Shown: positions 1 to 6,571 of the stretch, piece by piece
How positions within the stretch are numbered: the stretch's first letter is position 1
How the letters are laid out: each line of letters starts with the position of its first letter
Notes under the pieces: model-generated
The model's input: only the letters and a program-made list of their open reading frames with translations
What the model was told of the DNA's origin: nothing
The model's database searches: none
Made by a program: the position numbers and the translations under genes
Origin: an uncultured Bacteroidales bacterium
GTDB lineage: Bacteria; Bacteroidota; Bacteroidia; Bacteroidales; UBA932
Assembly (NCBI GenBank): GCA_905235445.1
Contig: CAJOLJ010000036.1
Span: 1 to 34,555, forward strand
Length of the DNA: 34,555 nucleotides
Direction of reading: 5' to 3'

Positions 1-50
1 TTGTTTTTCTGTTCGTCACCGAGCCAAGACCCCTTGGCGGCAATAAAGTG

Positions 51-58
51 CAAATTTA
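51..58 (-). promoter_or_regulatory. possible leftward -7 promoter element at the window edge
   Basis: Read on the minus strand, this is TAAATTTG, which fits the Bacteroidota -7 consensus TAnnTTTG and is followed by GCAC, as at several other promoters here. No matching TTTG lies 19-21 bases upstream, and no start codon lies between it and the window edge. A divergent gene off the left edge is only a guess. Confidence 0.25.
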
Positions 59-115
59 TGAAAAAAAACACCATATTGGGCATTCCCTCAAATGGCATCA
101 TTTTCACTTCCTTTT

Positions 116-146
116 TTTGCAAAACCGGGAGGAATGGGTATTTTTG
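116..146 (+). promoter_or_regulatory. Bacteroidota-type promoter of the Fur-like gene
   Basis: TTTG at 116-119, a 19-base spacer, and TATTTTTG at 139-146 match the -33/-7 consensus of the primary sigma factor of Bacteroidota. Transcription would begin near 153, giving a leader of about 25 bases before the ATG at 178. This promoter probably also serves the lipoprotein gene that starts 5 bases after the first gene ends. Confidence 0.6.
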
Positions 147-177
147 CACTTGTTTAGAATCTTTCCAATTTAAGCCC

Positions 178-639
178 ATGGAAGAAATCCAGAAGAAAGC
201 CCCCACCATACAGGAATACAAGAACATTCTGAGGAAGTATTCCCTCAAGGCCACAGACCAGAGACTGGCCGTCCACCGTGCCATGCTCAGGCTCGGTCAT
301 GCCTCCGCCGACATGGTCCAGGAATCGGTGATCGAAGAGGGCGTGTCCAAGATTACTGCGGCATCGGCATACAACATCCTCAGGGAGATGACGGACCTCG
401 GGGTCTACACCCTCAGGATGAGTTCCACTTCGAAGATGTACTTCGACGTGAACTCCTTCGACCACATCCACCTGTATGACACCGTGAACAATACTTACCG
501 CGACATCATGGACGACGAACTGATGGAATTGATCCGGGAGCACCTGCGCAAAAAGCGTTTCCGCGGCTACACGGTCCAGGGTCTGGATGTCCAGATAAAG
601 TGCAAACCCACAAAGGCCAAAAGCCGCATCCATCCATAG
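178..639 (+). CDS. Fur-family (winged-helix) transcriptional regulator lacking the CxxC zinc sites
   Basis: This 153-residue protein has the layout of the Fur/PerR family. A winged-helix DNA-binding half spans about residues 10-85, with LKATDQRLAVHRAML and the recognition-helix region ITAASAYNILREMTDLGV resembling the usual T-x-Q-R and S-x-x-T-V-Y-R-x-L. A dimerisation half contains DHIHLYD. Typical Fur proteins carry two CxxC pairs that hold structural zinc. Here the stretch after HIHL reads YDTVNNTYRDI with no cysteine, and the only cysteine is near the C-terminus (IKCKP). It may therefore sense something without structural zinc, or regulate a different signal. The ATG at 178 is chosen because it sits just below a consensus promoter; the reading frame is open upstream, but that part looks non-coding. 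It is followed by a lipoprotein gene 5 bases downstream, probably in the same transcript. Its ligand and targets cannot be read from the sequence. Confidence 0.8.
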   Translation: MEEIQKKAPTIQEYKNILRKYSLKATDQRLAVHRAMLRLGHASADMVQESVIEEGVSKITAASAYNILREMTDLGVYTLRMSSTSKMYFDVNSFDHIHLYDTVNNTYRDIMDDELMELIREHLRKKRFRGYTVQGLDVQIKCKPTKAKSRIHP

Positions 640-644
640 GCGCC

Positions 645-1379
645 ATGCTACACCAAAGTAAAATAAATGCCGCTCTCCGCGCCATTCTCCCGGCCCTTCT
701 GGTCTGTGTTTCACTCCTGCTCTCCTGCACCAAGGATGACACCATAATATATGGTGCATCATCAATCGGCAATGTCGTGGACGGTGTGTTCACCGCCGAC
801 AACGGTCTTAGGTACATTGTCCAGGAGCAGACTTGCGAAGGGGACTTGAAGACACTGTCCAGGGCATTCATAACTATGGACGTCCTGTCCAAAGCCGAGG
901 GCAAGGACACCTACAATATCAGGCTCCTTTCAATGAGCGGTGTCCTGCTCAAGGACATTGTGGTCCTCTCCGAGGCGTCCCCCGACTATGTCGAAGAAAT
1001 GGGCTCGGACCCCTCTCTTGTCCAGAGCATCTGGACAAGCGGGAACTATCTGAATGTCATATTCACGGTTCCTTTCTTCAAGGACAGCGATGTCGCCCAC
1101 CGCATTAACTTGGTATATGAGGGAGATGAGAAGGATGGGAAGATGATTTTCTCCCTTCGCCACAACGCCTACGGTGAAGTACCCAGCGAGCAGAACCCCC
1201 TGAACGTCAAGGCTTTTTTCGGGACCGGGATTGTCTCTTTCCCCCTGACGCTCCTGAAGGAAAAGGGTGGAAAGGAAGTGGAAATCGAGGTACGGACACG
1301 GTGGTATGTGAAAGAGGGTGATACCTATATCTATGATACGGAACCCTCTACGGTCGCCGGGACAGTCTCATTGCAGTAG
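645..1379 (+). CDS. NigD-like lipoprotein
   Basis: This is a 244-residue predicted lipoprotein. The N-terminus has a hydrophobic signal segment ending in the lipobox LLLSC, so Cys28 would be lipidated and the protein anchored to an envelope membrane. The mature part starts with charged residues (TKDD), which in Bacteroidota are compatible with outer-membrane export. The general build resembles the NigD-like family of Bacteroidota lipoproteins: a small N-terminal beta domain (GNVVDGVFTADNGLRYIVQE), then a second beta-rich domain with WTSGNYLNVIF and HRINLVYE. That family has no well-defined biochemical role; NigD itself was named from a bacteriocin locus. The ATG at 645 is chosen because it places the signal peptide at the N-terminus. 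Its proximity to the Fur-like gene suggests co-transcription. The family assignment rests on pattern recognition only. Confidence 0.75.
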   Translation: MLHQSKINAALRAILPALLVCVSLLLSCTKDDTIIYGASSIGNVVDGVFTADNGLRYIVQEQTCEGDLKTLSRAFITMDVLSKAEGKDTYNIRLLSMSGVLLKDIVVLSEASPDYVEEMGSDPSLVQSIWTSGNYLNVIFTVPFFKDSDVAHRINLVYEGDEKDGKMIFSLRHNAYGEVPSEQNPLNVKAFFGTGIVSFPLTLLKEKGGKEVEIEVRTRWYVKEGDTYIYDTEPSTVAGTVSLQ

Positions 1380-1432
1380 TCACGCTCTCACCGCCCGAAA
1401 AGCCTCAATCCATCTCACATCCGACAATGAAT

Positions 1433-1466
1433 TAAGGTGATACACCTCTTCCGGTGCATCACCTTA
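1433..1466 (+). terminator. hairpin downstream of the lipoprotein gene, possible terminator
   Basis: The 14-base arms 1433-1446 (TAAGGTGATACACC) and 1453-1466 pair with a single A-C mismatch around a 6-base loop. It begins 53 bases after the lipoprotein stop. The following sequence (TGTCTTTGTG) is only moderately T-rich, so it may be a weak terminator or an mRNA-end stabiliser. Confidence 0.4.
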
Positions 1467-1532
1467 TGTCTTTGTGTGAAGGGGGAAGGGCAACTCCTGG
1501 GCACACAGATAGGGGGACCTATGCTTCTTCAC

Positions 1533-1561
1533 AAAAAAGGCTGGCGGAAATTCCGTCAGCC
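1533..1561 (-). terminator. leftward intrinsic terminator
   Basis: On the minus strand, GGCTGACGG (1561-1553) pairs with CCGCCAGCC (1547-1539) across a 5-base loop with one G-U pair, followed by six T (1538-1533). The nearest minus-strand gene it could serve is the small membrane protein ending at 1735, about 170 bases upstream. Confidence 0.55.
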
Positions 1562-1734
1562 AATCCTGGGGGTCCTTGGTGCAAGGAGGACTTGAACCGC
1601 TTGTGGCCTTGGGTTGAGAAGATTTGGGCCTTGCATCCGTACTTTCCCGAACTGATGGGCAAGGAGCGAACTCAGCAAGGTGCAGAGTTGCAGAAATAAT
1701 TCTTGTTTAGAGTTTGTATATCGCAAAACAAAAG

Positions 1735-2028
1735 CTATATACCTATTTCCCATGGAAGTATTAATCCCAATATAATCACAACAGTGAAATACACGATACA
1801 GAGAATAAGAGGAATCCACTCGTATTCCTTGTATGTTAGCCCTTTGCCCTTTCTGAAAAAGCGAAGCCCAGTCAAAAAAATGCCAACCAAACATAAAACC
1901 AATTGGGGAATATAGAAATAGTCCATCGAGACATGAAAAGCATAAAAGCAAAATATGCCCCAAACAAGACAAATTACCCCGCAAATAATAGCGAGTACAT
2001 CAGATTTAGTGATAGGATTCTTATTCAT
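1735..2028 (-). CDS. small hypothetical membrane protein
   Basis: This 97-residue protein is not recognised. It shows three hydrophobic stretches long enough to span a membrane: about residues 12-33 (VLAIICGVICLVWGIFCFYAF), about 36-55 (IPQLVLCLVGIFLTGL), and about 72-92 (WIPLILCIVYFTVVIILGLI). A basic loop (RFFRKGKG) lies between the second and third. A polytopic inner-membrane protein is likely. The gene is AT-richer than the core genes around it. The leftward terminator at 1533-1561 could end its transcript. No promoter of the local type is visible directly upstream, so the start is not certain. Confidence 0.55.
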   Translation of the reverse strand: MNKNPITKSDVLAIICGVICLVWGIFCFYAFHVSMDYFYIPQLVLCLVGIFLTGLRFFRKGKGLTYKEYEWIPLILCIVYFTVVIILGLILPWEIGI

Positions 2029-2126
2029 CGCACTATGATTATGCTGCGACGGAAGCCGGAATAATCATTCCTTTATGGCTTATCCTCAGAAAAATTGAGG
2101 TTTTGATGTAGGTGTATGAGCCACCT

Positions 2127-2162
2127 AAAACAAAGCAACCCTCGGATTCCTCCGAGAGTTGC
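2127..2162 (-). terminator. terminator of the tRNA-His gene
   Basis: On the minus strand, GCAACTCTCGGA (2162-2151) pairs fully with TCCGAGGGTTGC (2146-2135), with one G-U pair and a GGAA tetraloop, followed by TTTGTTTT. It lies a few bases after the tRNA 3' end. Confidence 0.75.
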
Positions 2163-2168
2163 AGCAGG

Positions 2169-2242
2169 GGTATCCTGTGGGGCTCGAACCCACGACACCC
2201 AGAACCACAATCTGGTGCTCTACCAACTGAACTAAGGATACC
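2169..2242 (-). tRNA. tRNA-His (anticodon GTG)
   Basis: Read on the minus strand, the gene folds into a full cloverleaf. The acceptor stem is GTATCCT/AGGATAC. The D-arm is GTTC AGTTGGTA GAGC. The anticodon stem CCAGA/TCTGG has the loop TTGTGGT, giving anticodon GTG. The T-arm is GTGGG TTCGAGC CCCAC. The extra 5' G (G-1, from C2242) and discriminator C73 (from G2169) are the identity elements expected of bacterial tRNA-His, and here they can pair. The 3' CCA is not encoded (CCT follows). Confidence 0.97.
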
Positions 2243-2270
2243 ATGTATTCCTTCCAAAAGGATAGGACTG

Positions 2271-2301
2271 CAAAAATACGCATTTTTTTTCTTTCTCCAA
2301 G
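2271..2301 (-). promoter_or_regulatory. promoter of tRNA-His
   Basis: On the minus strand, CTTG (2301-2298), a 19-base spacer and TATTTTTG (2278-2271) match the Bacteroidota promoter consensus with one deviation in the -33 box. The tRNA begins about 29 bases downstream. Confidence 0.55.
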
Positions 2302-2426
2302 CATTTGCCAAAAAATCGGAGTCATTTTTTCTCACTTCCCCCACGGCTGCCCCGTGAAAGGGAATCTCTTTTGCGAATGGTCGCAATTGGGCGGGAAAAT
2401 AGGGGACCAACACCCAAAAATTTTCA

Positions 2427-2434
2427 TAACTTTG
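2427..2434 (+). promoter_or_regulatory. -7 promoter element of the carboxyltransferase gene
   Basis: TAACTTTG followed by GCA fits the TAnnTTTG consensus. No TTTG is found 19-21 bases upstream. Transcription would begin near 2441, about 55 bases before the ATG at 2497 that appears to be the ancestral start. Confidence 0.4.
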
Positions 2435-2506
2435 CATGATTGGCATCCGTGCAAATTCACCCAGCCAATCCCCTTTCACAGAAAAAATCATTCCTTATGA
2501 CACGTG

Positions 2507-2519
2507 AAATAAAATAAAA
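2507..2519 (+). repeat. 5-bp tandem duplication that breaks the start of the carboxyltransferase gene
   Basis: AAATA occurs twice in tandem (2507-2511, 2512-2516), followed by AAAT; the unit can equally be read as TAAAA at 2510-2514 and 2515-2519. Removing one copy joins the ATG at 2497 in frame to the downstream gene and restores the N-terminus MTREIKFSLVYRDMW. As it stands, the ATG at 2497 reads six codons and then TAA. Confidence 0.8.
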
Positions 2520-2540
2520 TTTTCCCTGGTATACAGGGAT

Positions 2541-4283
2541 ATGTGGCAGTCATCCGGCAAGTATGTCCCCAGGGTCGACCAGCTGGTGGAAGTAGCCCCG
2601 GCCATCATCAACATGGGTTGCTTCGACAGGGTCGAGACCAACGGCGGTGCATTCGAGCAGGTGAACCTCCTCTTCGGAGAGAACCCCAACATAGCGGTCA
2701 GGAAGTGGACCGCACCATTCCACAAGGCAGGGATCCAGACCCACATGCTCGAGAGAGGACTGAACGCACTCAGGATGAACCCGGTCCCCTACGATGTGAG
2801 GGAACTTATGTTCAAGGTCAAGAAAAAACAGGGAACCGACATCGCACGTTCCTTCTGCGGACTGAATGACCACCGCAACCTCAGGGACTCGGTGATTCTC
2901 GCAAAAAAGGGCGGCATGATTTCCCAGGTGGCCCTCTCCATCACCCACTCCCCCGTCCATACCGTGGAATACTACATGGGCATTGTAGACAAAGTGGTCG
3001 AGTACGGCTGCGATGAAATCGCGCTGAAGGACATGGCAGGAATCGGACGTCCCACCGTCCTGGGCGAGCTTGTTTCCTCCATCAAGAAGAAATATCCCCA
3101 CATCATAGTCCAGTACCATGGCCACACGGGTCCCGGTTTCTCCCCCGCTTCCATGCTGGAAGTGGCAAGGGCCGGAGCGGACTACCTCGACGTGGCGGTG
3201 GAGCCCCTCTCCTGGGGCAAGGTCCATCCCGATGTAATCACCATCAGGGAGATGATGAAAGCCGACGGCTTCCTGGTCAAGGACCTCAACATGGACGCAT
3301 ACATGGAAGTGAGGCGCCTGACCCAGAAGTTCATCGATGACTTCCTCGGATACTGGATCAACCCTTCGAACGCCAAGATGACGTCCCTGCTGGTCGGCTG
3401 CGGCCTTCCCGGCGGAATGATGGGTTCCATGATGGCTGACCTAAAGGGATTCCAGGGCGCCATCAACGCAGCCCAGAGGGCCCATGGCAGACCCGAGATG
3501 AGCCTCGACACCCTCATGGTCAAACTCTTCGAGGAGGTTGAGTACGTATGGCCTCGCCTCGGATATCCTCCGCTTGTGACCCCGTTCAGCCAGTACGTGA
3601 AGAACACGGCCCTGATGAATCTCTTCAACATGCTCAACGACAAGCCTCGCTGGACCACCATCGACAAGGACACTTGGGGCATGATCCTGGGCAACATGGG
3701 TACCCTTCCCGGACAGCTCGCCCCCGAGATCGTAGCCCTCGCCAAAGAGAAGGGCCTGGAGTTCAACACCCGCAACCCCCAGGACAACTATCCCAACGAG
3801 CTCCCCAACTTCCAGCAGATGATGAAGGAAGAAGGATGGGACGAGGGAGAGGACCAGGAGGAACTCTTCGAGTTCGCCATGCACGAGAGGCAGTACCGTG
3901 ACTACCGCAGCGGCATAGCCAAGCAGCGCTTCAACGCAGAACTCGAGGACCTCAGGAAGAAGGCTGGCGCCCCCATCACCGTTGTGCGCCCTGTCGTCGA
4001 GATGCCCAAATTCAACTGCGAGGAACTCGCCAGCCGTTATCCCCATGCAGTTCCCGTCCAGGTTCCCGCCAAGGGCAAGATGATCTGGCAGGTAGATGTC
4101 GATGATTCTTCCGCAGCCCCTATCGCAGGAACGCCTGTCAAGGCAGGGGAAGCCATGGGATACGTACAGACCTTCTACGGTCTCGATGAGATAGTCCCCG
4201 CCATTGACGGAAGGGTCGTAGCGGTCTGCGCCAAGCAGGGAGACAACGTGGTGAAAGGGGAAATAGTGGCATTTGTCCAGTAA
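2541..4283 (+). CDS. carboxyltransferase subunit, OadA / pyruvate carboxylase subunit B type, N-terminus disrupted
   Basis: This 580-residue open frame encodes the TIM-barrel carboxyltransferase domain that moves carboxyl groups between a keto acid (pyruvate/oxaloacetate type) and biotin. Visible are the catalytic lysine in IALKDMAG (Lys163), the metal-binding His pair in YHGHTGPGF (His193, His195), and the conserved GGMMGSMMADL and PLVTPFSQYV segments. A barrel-sandwich domain lies at the C-terminus, but where a biotin carrier has AMKM this one has QTFYGLDEI, so it cannot be biotinylated at the usual lysine and probably works with a separate carrier protein. The frame before the ATG at 2541 still encodes IKFSLVYRD, the family's N-terminus including the metal-ligand Asp of the YRD motif. 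It is cut off from the ATG at 2497 by a 5-bp duplication. Starting at 2541 would lose that Asp. Either the gene is inactive, a rare start (for example ATA at 2514) is used, or the sequence has an error. Confidence 0.88.
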   Translation: MWQSSGKYVPRVDQLVEVAPAIINMGCFDRVETNGGAFEQVNLLFGENPNIAVRKWTAPFHKAGIQTHMLERGLNALRMNPVPYDVRELMFKVKKKQGTDIARSFCGLNDHRNLRDSVILAKKGGMISQVALSITHSPVHTVEYYMGIVDKVVEYGCDEIALKDMAGIGRPTVLGELVSSIKKKYPHIIVQYHGHTGPGFSPASMLEVARAGADYLDVAVEPLSWGKVHPDVITIREMMKADGFLVKDLNMDAYMEVRRLTQKFIDDFLGYWINPSNAKMTSLLVGCGLPGGMMGSMMADLKGFQGAINAAQRAHGRPEMSLDTLMVKLFEEVEYVWPRLGYPPLVTPFSQYVKNTALMNLFNMLNDKPRWTTIDKDTWGMILGNMGTLPGQLAPEIVALAKEKGLEFNTRNPQDNYPNELPNFQQMMKEEGWDEGEDQEELFEFAMHERQYRDYRSGIAKQRFNAELEDLRKKAGAPITVVRPVVEMPKFNCEELASRYPHAVPVQVPAKGKMIWQVDVDDSSAAPIAGTPVKAGEAMGYVQTFYGLDEIVPAIDGRVVAVCAKQGDNVVKGEIVAFVQ

Positions 4284-4320
4284 TTCCGCCTTATCGAGCT
4301 TTTCATCCCTAAAAACAGAT

Positions 4321-4351
4321 CGGATCCGAGCACTTCGGGTCCGGTTTTTTT
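4321..4351 (+). terminator. intrinsic terminator of the carboxyltransferase gene
   Basis: CGGATCCGA (4321-4329) pairs with TCGGGTCCG (4335-4343), with one G-U pair and a 5-base loop, followed by G and seven T. It begins 37 bases after the stop codon. Confidence 0.85.
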
Positions 4352-4440
4352 GTAATGCAGGACCAATCTTTTCGAAGTGCACCGAAAAGTGGATGTCTGC
4401 CGAATACGACACCTTCCGCAGGGTCTATAAAAGCGGGCTC

Positions 4441-4471
4441 AAAAAAAGAAAAGCGCTCACCGGAGTGAGCG
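4441..4471 (-). terminator. intrinsic terminator of the secreted hypothetical gene
   Basis: On the minus strand, CGCTCAC and GTGAGCG (4471-4465 and 4460-4454) form a 7-bp stem with a 4-base loop, followed by CTTTTCTTTTTTT. It lies 13 bases after the stop of the gene at 4484. Confidence 0.8.
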
Positions 4472-4483
4472 ATAAATTCGAAT

Positions 4484-5326
4484 TTATTCAGTAGGGACAA
4501 AGTATTCTTTTTTGAAAAACACTGACCAATAGACTCCTTCATGGTTCCGTTCGTGCCAGAACCACCTGCCATCAGCACAGTATGTATTACAGTCGAATTC
4601 CAATAGTTCTTTCTTGAGCGCAGCTGTAAGTCGGTCTTGCACTCCCGATTCCACATCTTCCGGCCATCTCGGATAATCCACGGTCCAATCCACTATTCTC
4701 CCGGTTTTATCATACTTGGACGGGATGATCTTCATAAAAATCCGGAATCCTTTCAATTCCGGGAATTCTCCGTAACTGAACTTCTTTGGAATTTCTTGAA
4801 GCATCAAATTCCTGTTTATCGTTCCCTTGTGTCGCGTATTTTGATAATAGCGGGATGCAGTTACTACACCAGACTGAATTGTAAGTTCAACCTCGGTCTC
4901 ATTCAAATCGTCCCATCCAATTCCCGATTCACAAAGGACAGGACCTGTCCCGCAAATGAGAGTCCCGCTGTACCAGGAGGCAAAAATACCACCGGTACTA
5001 TCCTTGAAGTCCTTTAAGACGTCCCGGAAATCGGCCCTATCTGAATCGGTGCTCAATTTATCAAGATATAGTTTGTTGCTATCGATACGCCATGTGGCAA
5101 CATAGCCCCGGAAGTTCCAGGAAAAGAATTCATTAAAGCCGACCTGATCCACTAATGAGCGGTAGTGCAAAGAATCCAGTTGATTCAGCGGGGGCCGGTT
5201 GATAGCAAACTTGACATTGTCTATAATGAGCGTATCACGTACCTGACGAGTCGTGCTACCCCAACCACATAGAGGGAGAAACAAGACGGCCCATAGGCAA
5301 GCGAATATACGCAAGGTTCTCTTCAT
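4484..5326 (-). CDS. hypothetical secreted protein
   Basis: This 280-residue protein has no family I recognise. It begins with a signal peptide (MKRTLRIFACLWAVLFLPLC, then GWGS), so it is probably exported to the periplasm or beyond. The mature part is mixed alpha/beta with many aromatics. It has four cysteines in two clusters (ICGTGPVLCESG and FDCNTYCADG), which could form disulfides, and ends in a W/F/Y-rich segment (GRWFWHERNHEGVYWSVFF). The ATG at 5326 is preferred over an upstream in-frame ATG because it places the signal peptide at the N-terminus and lies just below a -7 element. It has its own promoter and terminator, so it is a single-gene transcript. Base composition is AT-richer than the core genes around it, which would fit an accessory gene. 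Confidence 0.75.
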   Translation of the reverse strand: MKRTLRIFACLWAVLFLPLCGWGSTTRQVRDTLIIDNVKFAINRPPLNQLDSLHYRSLVDQVGFNEFFSWNFRGYVATWRIDSNKLYLDKLSTDSDRADFRDVLKDFKDSTGGIFASWYSGTLICGTGPVLCESGIGWDDLNETEVELTIQSGVVTASRYYQNTRHKGTINRNLMLQEIPKKFSYGEFPELKGFRIFMKIIPSKYDKTGRIVDWTVDYPRWPEDVESGVQDRLTAALKKELLEFDCNTYCADGRWFWHERNHEGVYWSVFFKKEYFVPTE

Positions 5327-5349
5327 ATACAGATCCCGATTAATCTTCG

Positions 5350-5357
5350 CAAATTTA
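5350..5357 (-). promoter_or_regulatory. -7 promoter element of the secreted hypothetical gene
   Basis: On the minus strand this reads TAAATTTG, fitting TAnnTTTG, and is followed by GC. A weak TTTC lies 18 bases upstream. Transcription would begin near 5342, about 16 bases before the ATG at 5326. Confidence 0.45.
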
Positions 5358-5376
5358 CCAAAAACATCCCACACAG

Positions 5377-5409
5377 AAAAACCCCGGCAGAGAGCAATTT
5401 CTGTCGGGG
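5377..5409 (-). terminator. intrinsic terminator of the small membrane protein gene
   Basis: On the minus strand, CCCCGACAGA (5409-5400) pairs with TCTGCCGGGG (5391-5382), with one G-U pair and an 8-base loop, then five T. It lies 36 bases after the stop at 5446 and just upstream of the promoter of the next minus-strand gene. Confidence 0.75.
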
Positions 5410-5445
5410 CATCGTTTTGCCGATAAACGGGAATTTATCTGACCA

Positions 5446-5646
5446 TTATTCGCCCTTTTTGTTTGGGCGAAAGACAATAAATGCCGTTTGAATGATTGAA
5501 ATGACAATGGACAGAGCAGTCAATACAAGAGTGTGCTCCCAGGGGAAATGAAGCAGGAATGAAGCAAGTAACCATACAATTATGCTCACAACAACAAAAG
5601 TGAGCATTCCTTTAAGTTCCTTTTTCTGACCATTAGAGAGTTTCAT
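5446..5646 (-). CDS. small hypothetical membrane protein, two transmembrane helices
   Basis: This 66-residue protein is not recognised. After a short charged N-terminus (MKLSNGQKKELKG) it has two hydrophobic helices, about residues 15-32 (LTFVVVSIIVWLLASFLL) and about 40-58 (LVLTALSIVISIIQTAFIV), and a basic tail (RPNKKGE). Both termini would face the cytoplasm. The ATG at 5646 is chosen over an upstream in-frame ATG at 5712 because the -7 element at 5680-5673 lies between them. It has its own terminator. Like its neighbour it is AT-rich. Confidence 0.65.
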   Translation of the reverse strand: MKLSNGQKKELKGMLTFVVVSIIVWLLASFLLHFPWEHTLVLTALSIVISIIQTAFIVFRPNKKGE

Positions 5647-5672
5647 AATACCAATTTCGATTGTTCCAAAGA

Positions 5673-5680
5673 CAAAGTTA
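5673..5680 (-). promoter_or_regulatory. -7 promoter element of the small membrane protein gene
   Basis: On the minus strand this is TAACTTTG, fitting TAnnTTTG. No -33 TTTG at the right distance. Transcription would begin near 5666. Confidence 0.35.
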
Positions 5681-5698
5681 ACAAAAATTCGCCCATCC

Positions 5699-5730
5699 CT
5701 TGACTTAGTCATCCCGGAGAATTAACTTTG
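5699..5730 (+). promoter_or_regulatory. promoter of radC
   Basis: CTTG (5699-5702), a 20-base spacer and TAACTTTG (5723-5730) followed by CA match the Bacteroidota consensus with one deviation in the -33 box. The leader to the radC ATG is about 145 bases and contains a small hairpin (GGTTC/GAACC near 5755-5770). Confidence 0.45.
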
Positions 5731-5881
5731 CATCACTGCTGGTTGGGGGCTTCCCGGTTCTTCGGGGAACCCTGCTTGGATTTGTCTCTTCTCAAGGGAC
5801 CGTCATCCCGTATCGGTATTTTCATATTAACCGCCCCACCTACGGCTCTTCCAGTCCCGGAGGGGCATAATCAATGCAAGC

Positions 5882-6571
5882 ATGAAGATACATGAACTGA
5901 CCCCAGACGACCGACCGCGGGAAAAAATGCTATCCTTGGGAGCGGAGAATCTCTCTCGCTGTGAACTTATCTCCCTTGTAATCAGATCGGGCATTCCCCA
6001 TCTCAATGCCATGGAAATGTCCGCCCGGCTCCTTCACAGCGCCGGGGATTCCCTGCTGCGCCTGTCCACAATGAAACCATCCTCCCTCATGAGAATAGAG
6101 GGGGTCGGAAAGGCCAAGGCCCTCTCTCTTGCCGCCGCCTTCGAACTGGGTAGGAGAGTGGACATGGAGGCATCCTCCAGTAGTGGCATCCTGGTCACGC
6201 CCACCCAGATTTACGAGTACATGATTCCCCGCCTAAGGGGCCTGAACCATGAGGAACTGTGGGCGGTGTACCTCTCGAGGAGCAACCAGATCATCGACCG
6301 TGAATTGATCGCCAAGGGGAACATCGATACCGTGGGAGTTGACATCCCCCTCATAACGAAGCATGCCCTCGAGAAGGATGCGCTGCGTGTCGTACTCTGC
6401 CACAATCATCCTGCGGGCACAGTCATCCCTTCCAGGGAAGACATAGAGATGACCCGCCGGGTCAGGGATGCCCTGGAGGTTGTGGGCCTGGAGATACTGG
6501 ACCACCTTATCGTGTTCGATGACAAATTCTTCTCTTTCTCAAAAAACGGGGTAACGTTCTCCGGGGCATAG
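5882..6571 (+). CDS. radC: RadC-family JAB-domain protein
   Basis: This 229-residue protein matches the whole RadC family. An N-terminal helical part is followed by a helix-hairpin-helix-like segment (RIEGVGKAKALSLAAAFELGRR, about residues 69-90). A C-terminal JAB/MPN domain carries the zinc motif HNHPAG (His174, His176) with Ser184 and Asp187 spaced as in JAMM metalloproteases. RadC was once linked to DNA repair, but its true substrate is unknown. It stands alone here on its own promoter. The palindrome TAGGAGGG-T-CCCTCCTA (6569-6585) overlaps the stop codon but has no T tract. Length and motifs are normal for the family. Confidence 0.95.
   Translation: MKIHELTPDDRPREKMLSLGAENLSRCELISLVIRSGIPHLNAMEMSARLLHSAGDSLLRLSTMKPSSLMRIEGVGKAKALSLAAAFELGRRVDMEASSSSGILVTPTQIYEYMIPRLRGLNHEELWAVYLSRSNQIIDRELIAKGNIDTVGVDIPLITKHALEKDALRVVLCHNHPAGTVIPSREDIEMTRRVRDALEVVGLEILDHLIVFDDKFFSFSKNGVTFSGA

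Larger units (their letters stand above)
1380..1734. other. intergenic stretch without a convincing gene
   Basis: This 355-base stretch holds the hairpin at 1433-1466 and a leftward terminator at 1533-1561. A plus-strand reading frame (1454-1699) and an overlapping minus-strand one exist, but neither has a recognisable domain, signal or start context. On the minus strand, around 1570-1591, there is a tRNA-like T-arm string (GGTTCAAGTCC, then CACCA), but no full cloverleaf can be folded around it. Confidence 0.5.

Noticed and set aside
1570..1627. tRNA-like string on the minus strand (GCAAGG ... GGTTCAAGTCC ... CCTTGCACCA)
   Set aside because: The ends can pair and the T-loop string looks right, but the length is only about 58 bases and no proper T-stem, D-arm or anticodon stem forms. 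It may be chance or a worn tRNA end; not called as a gene.
1454..1699. 81-residue open frame on the plus strand
   Set aside because: It starts inside a hairpin arm, overlaps a minus-strand terminator and shows no recognisable domain or start signal.
1556..1984. 142-residue minus-strand frame overlapping the small membrane protein
   Set aside because: It competes with the better membrane-protein frame at 1735-2028 and runs through the leftward terminator hairpin.
2039..2491. 150-residue minus-strand frame
   Set aside because: It runs straight through the tRNA-His gene and its terminator and promoter.
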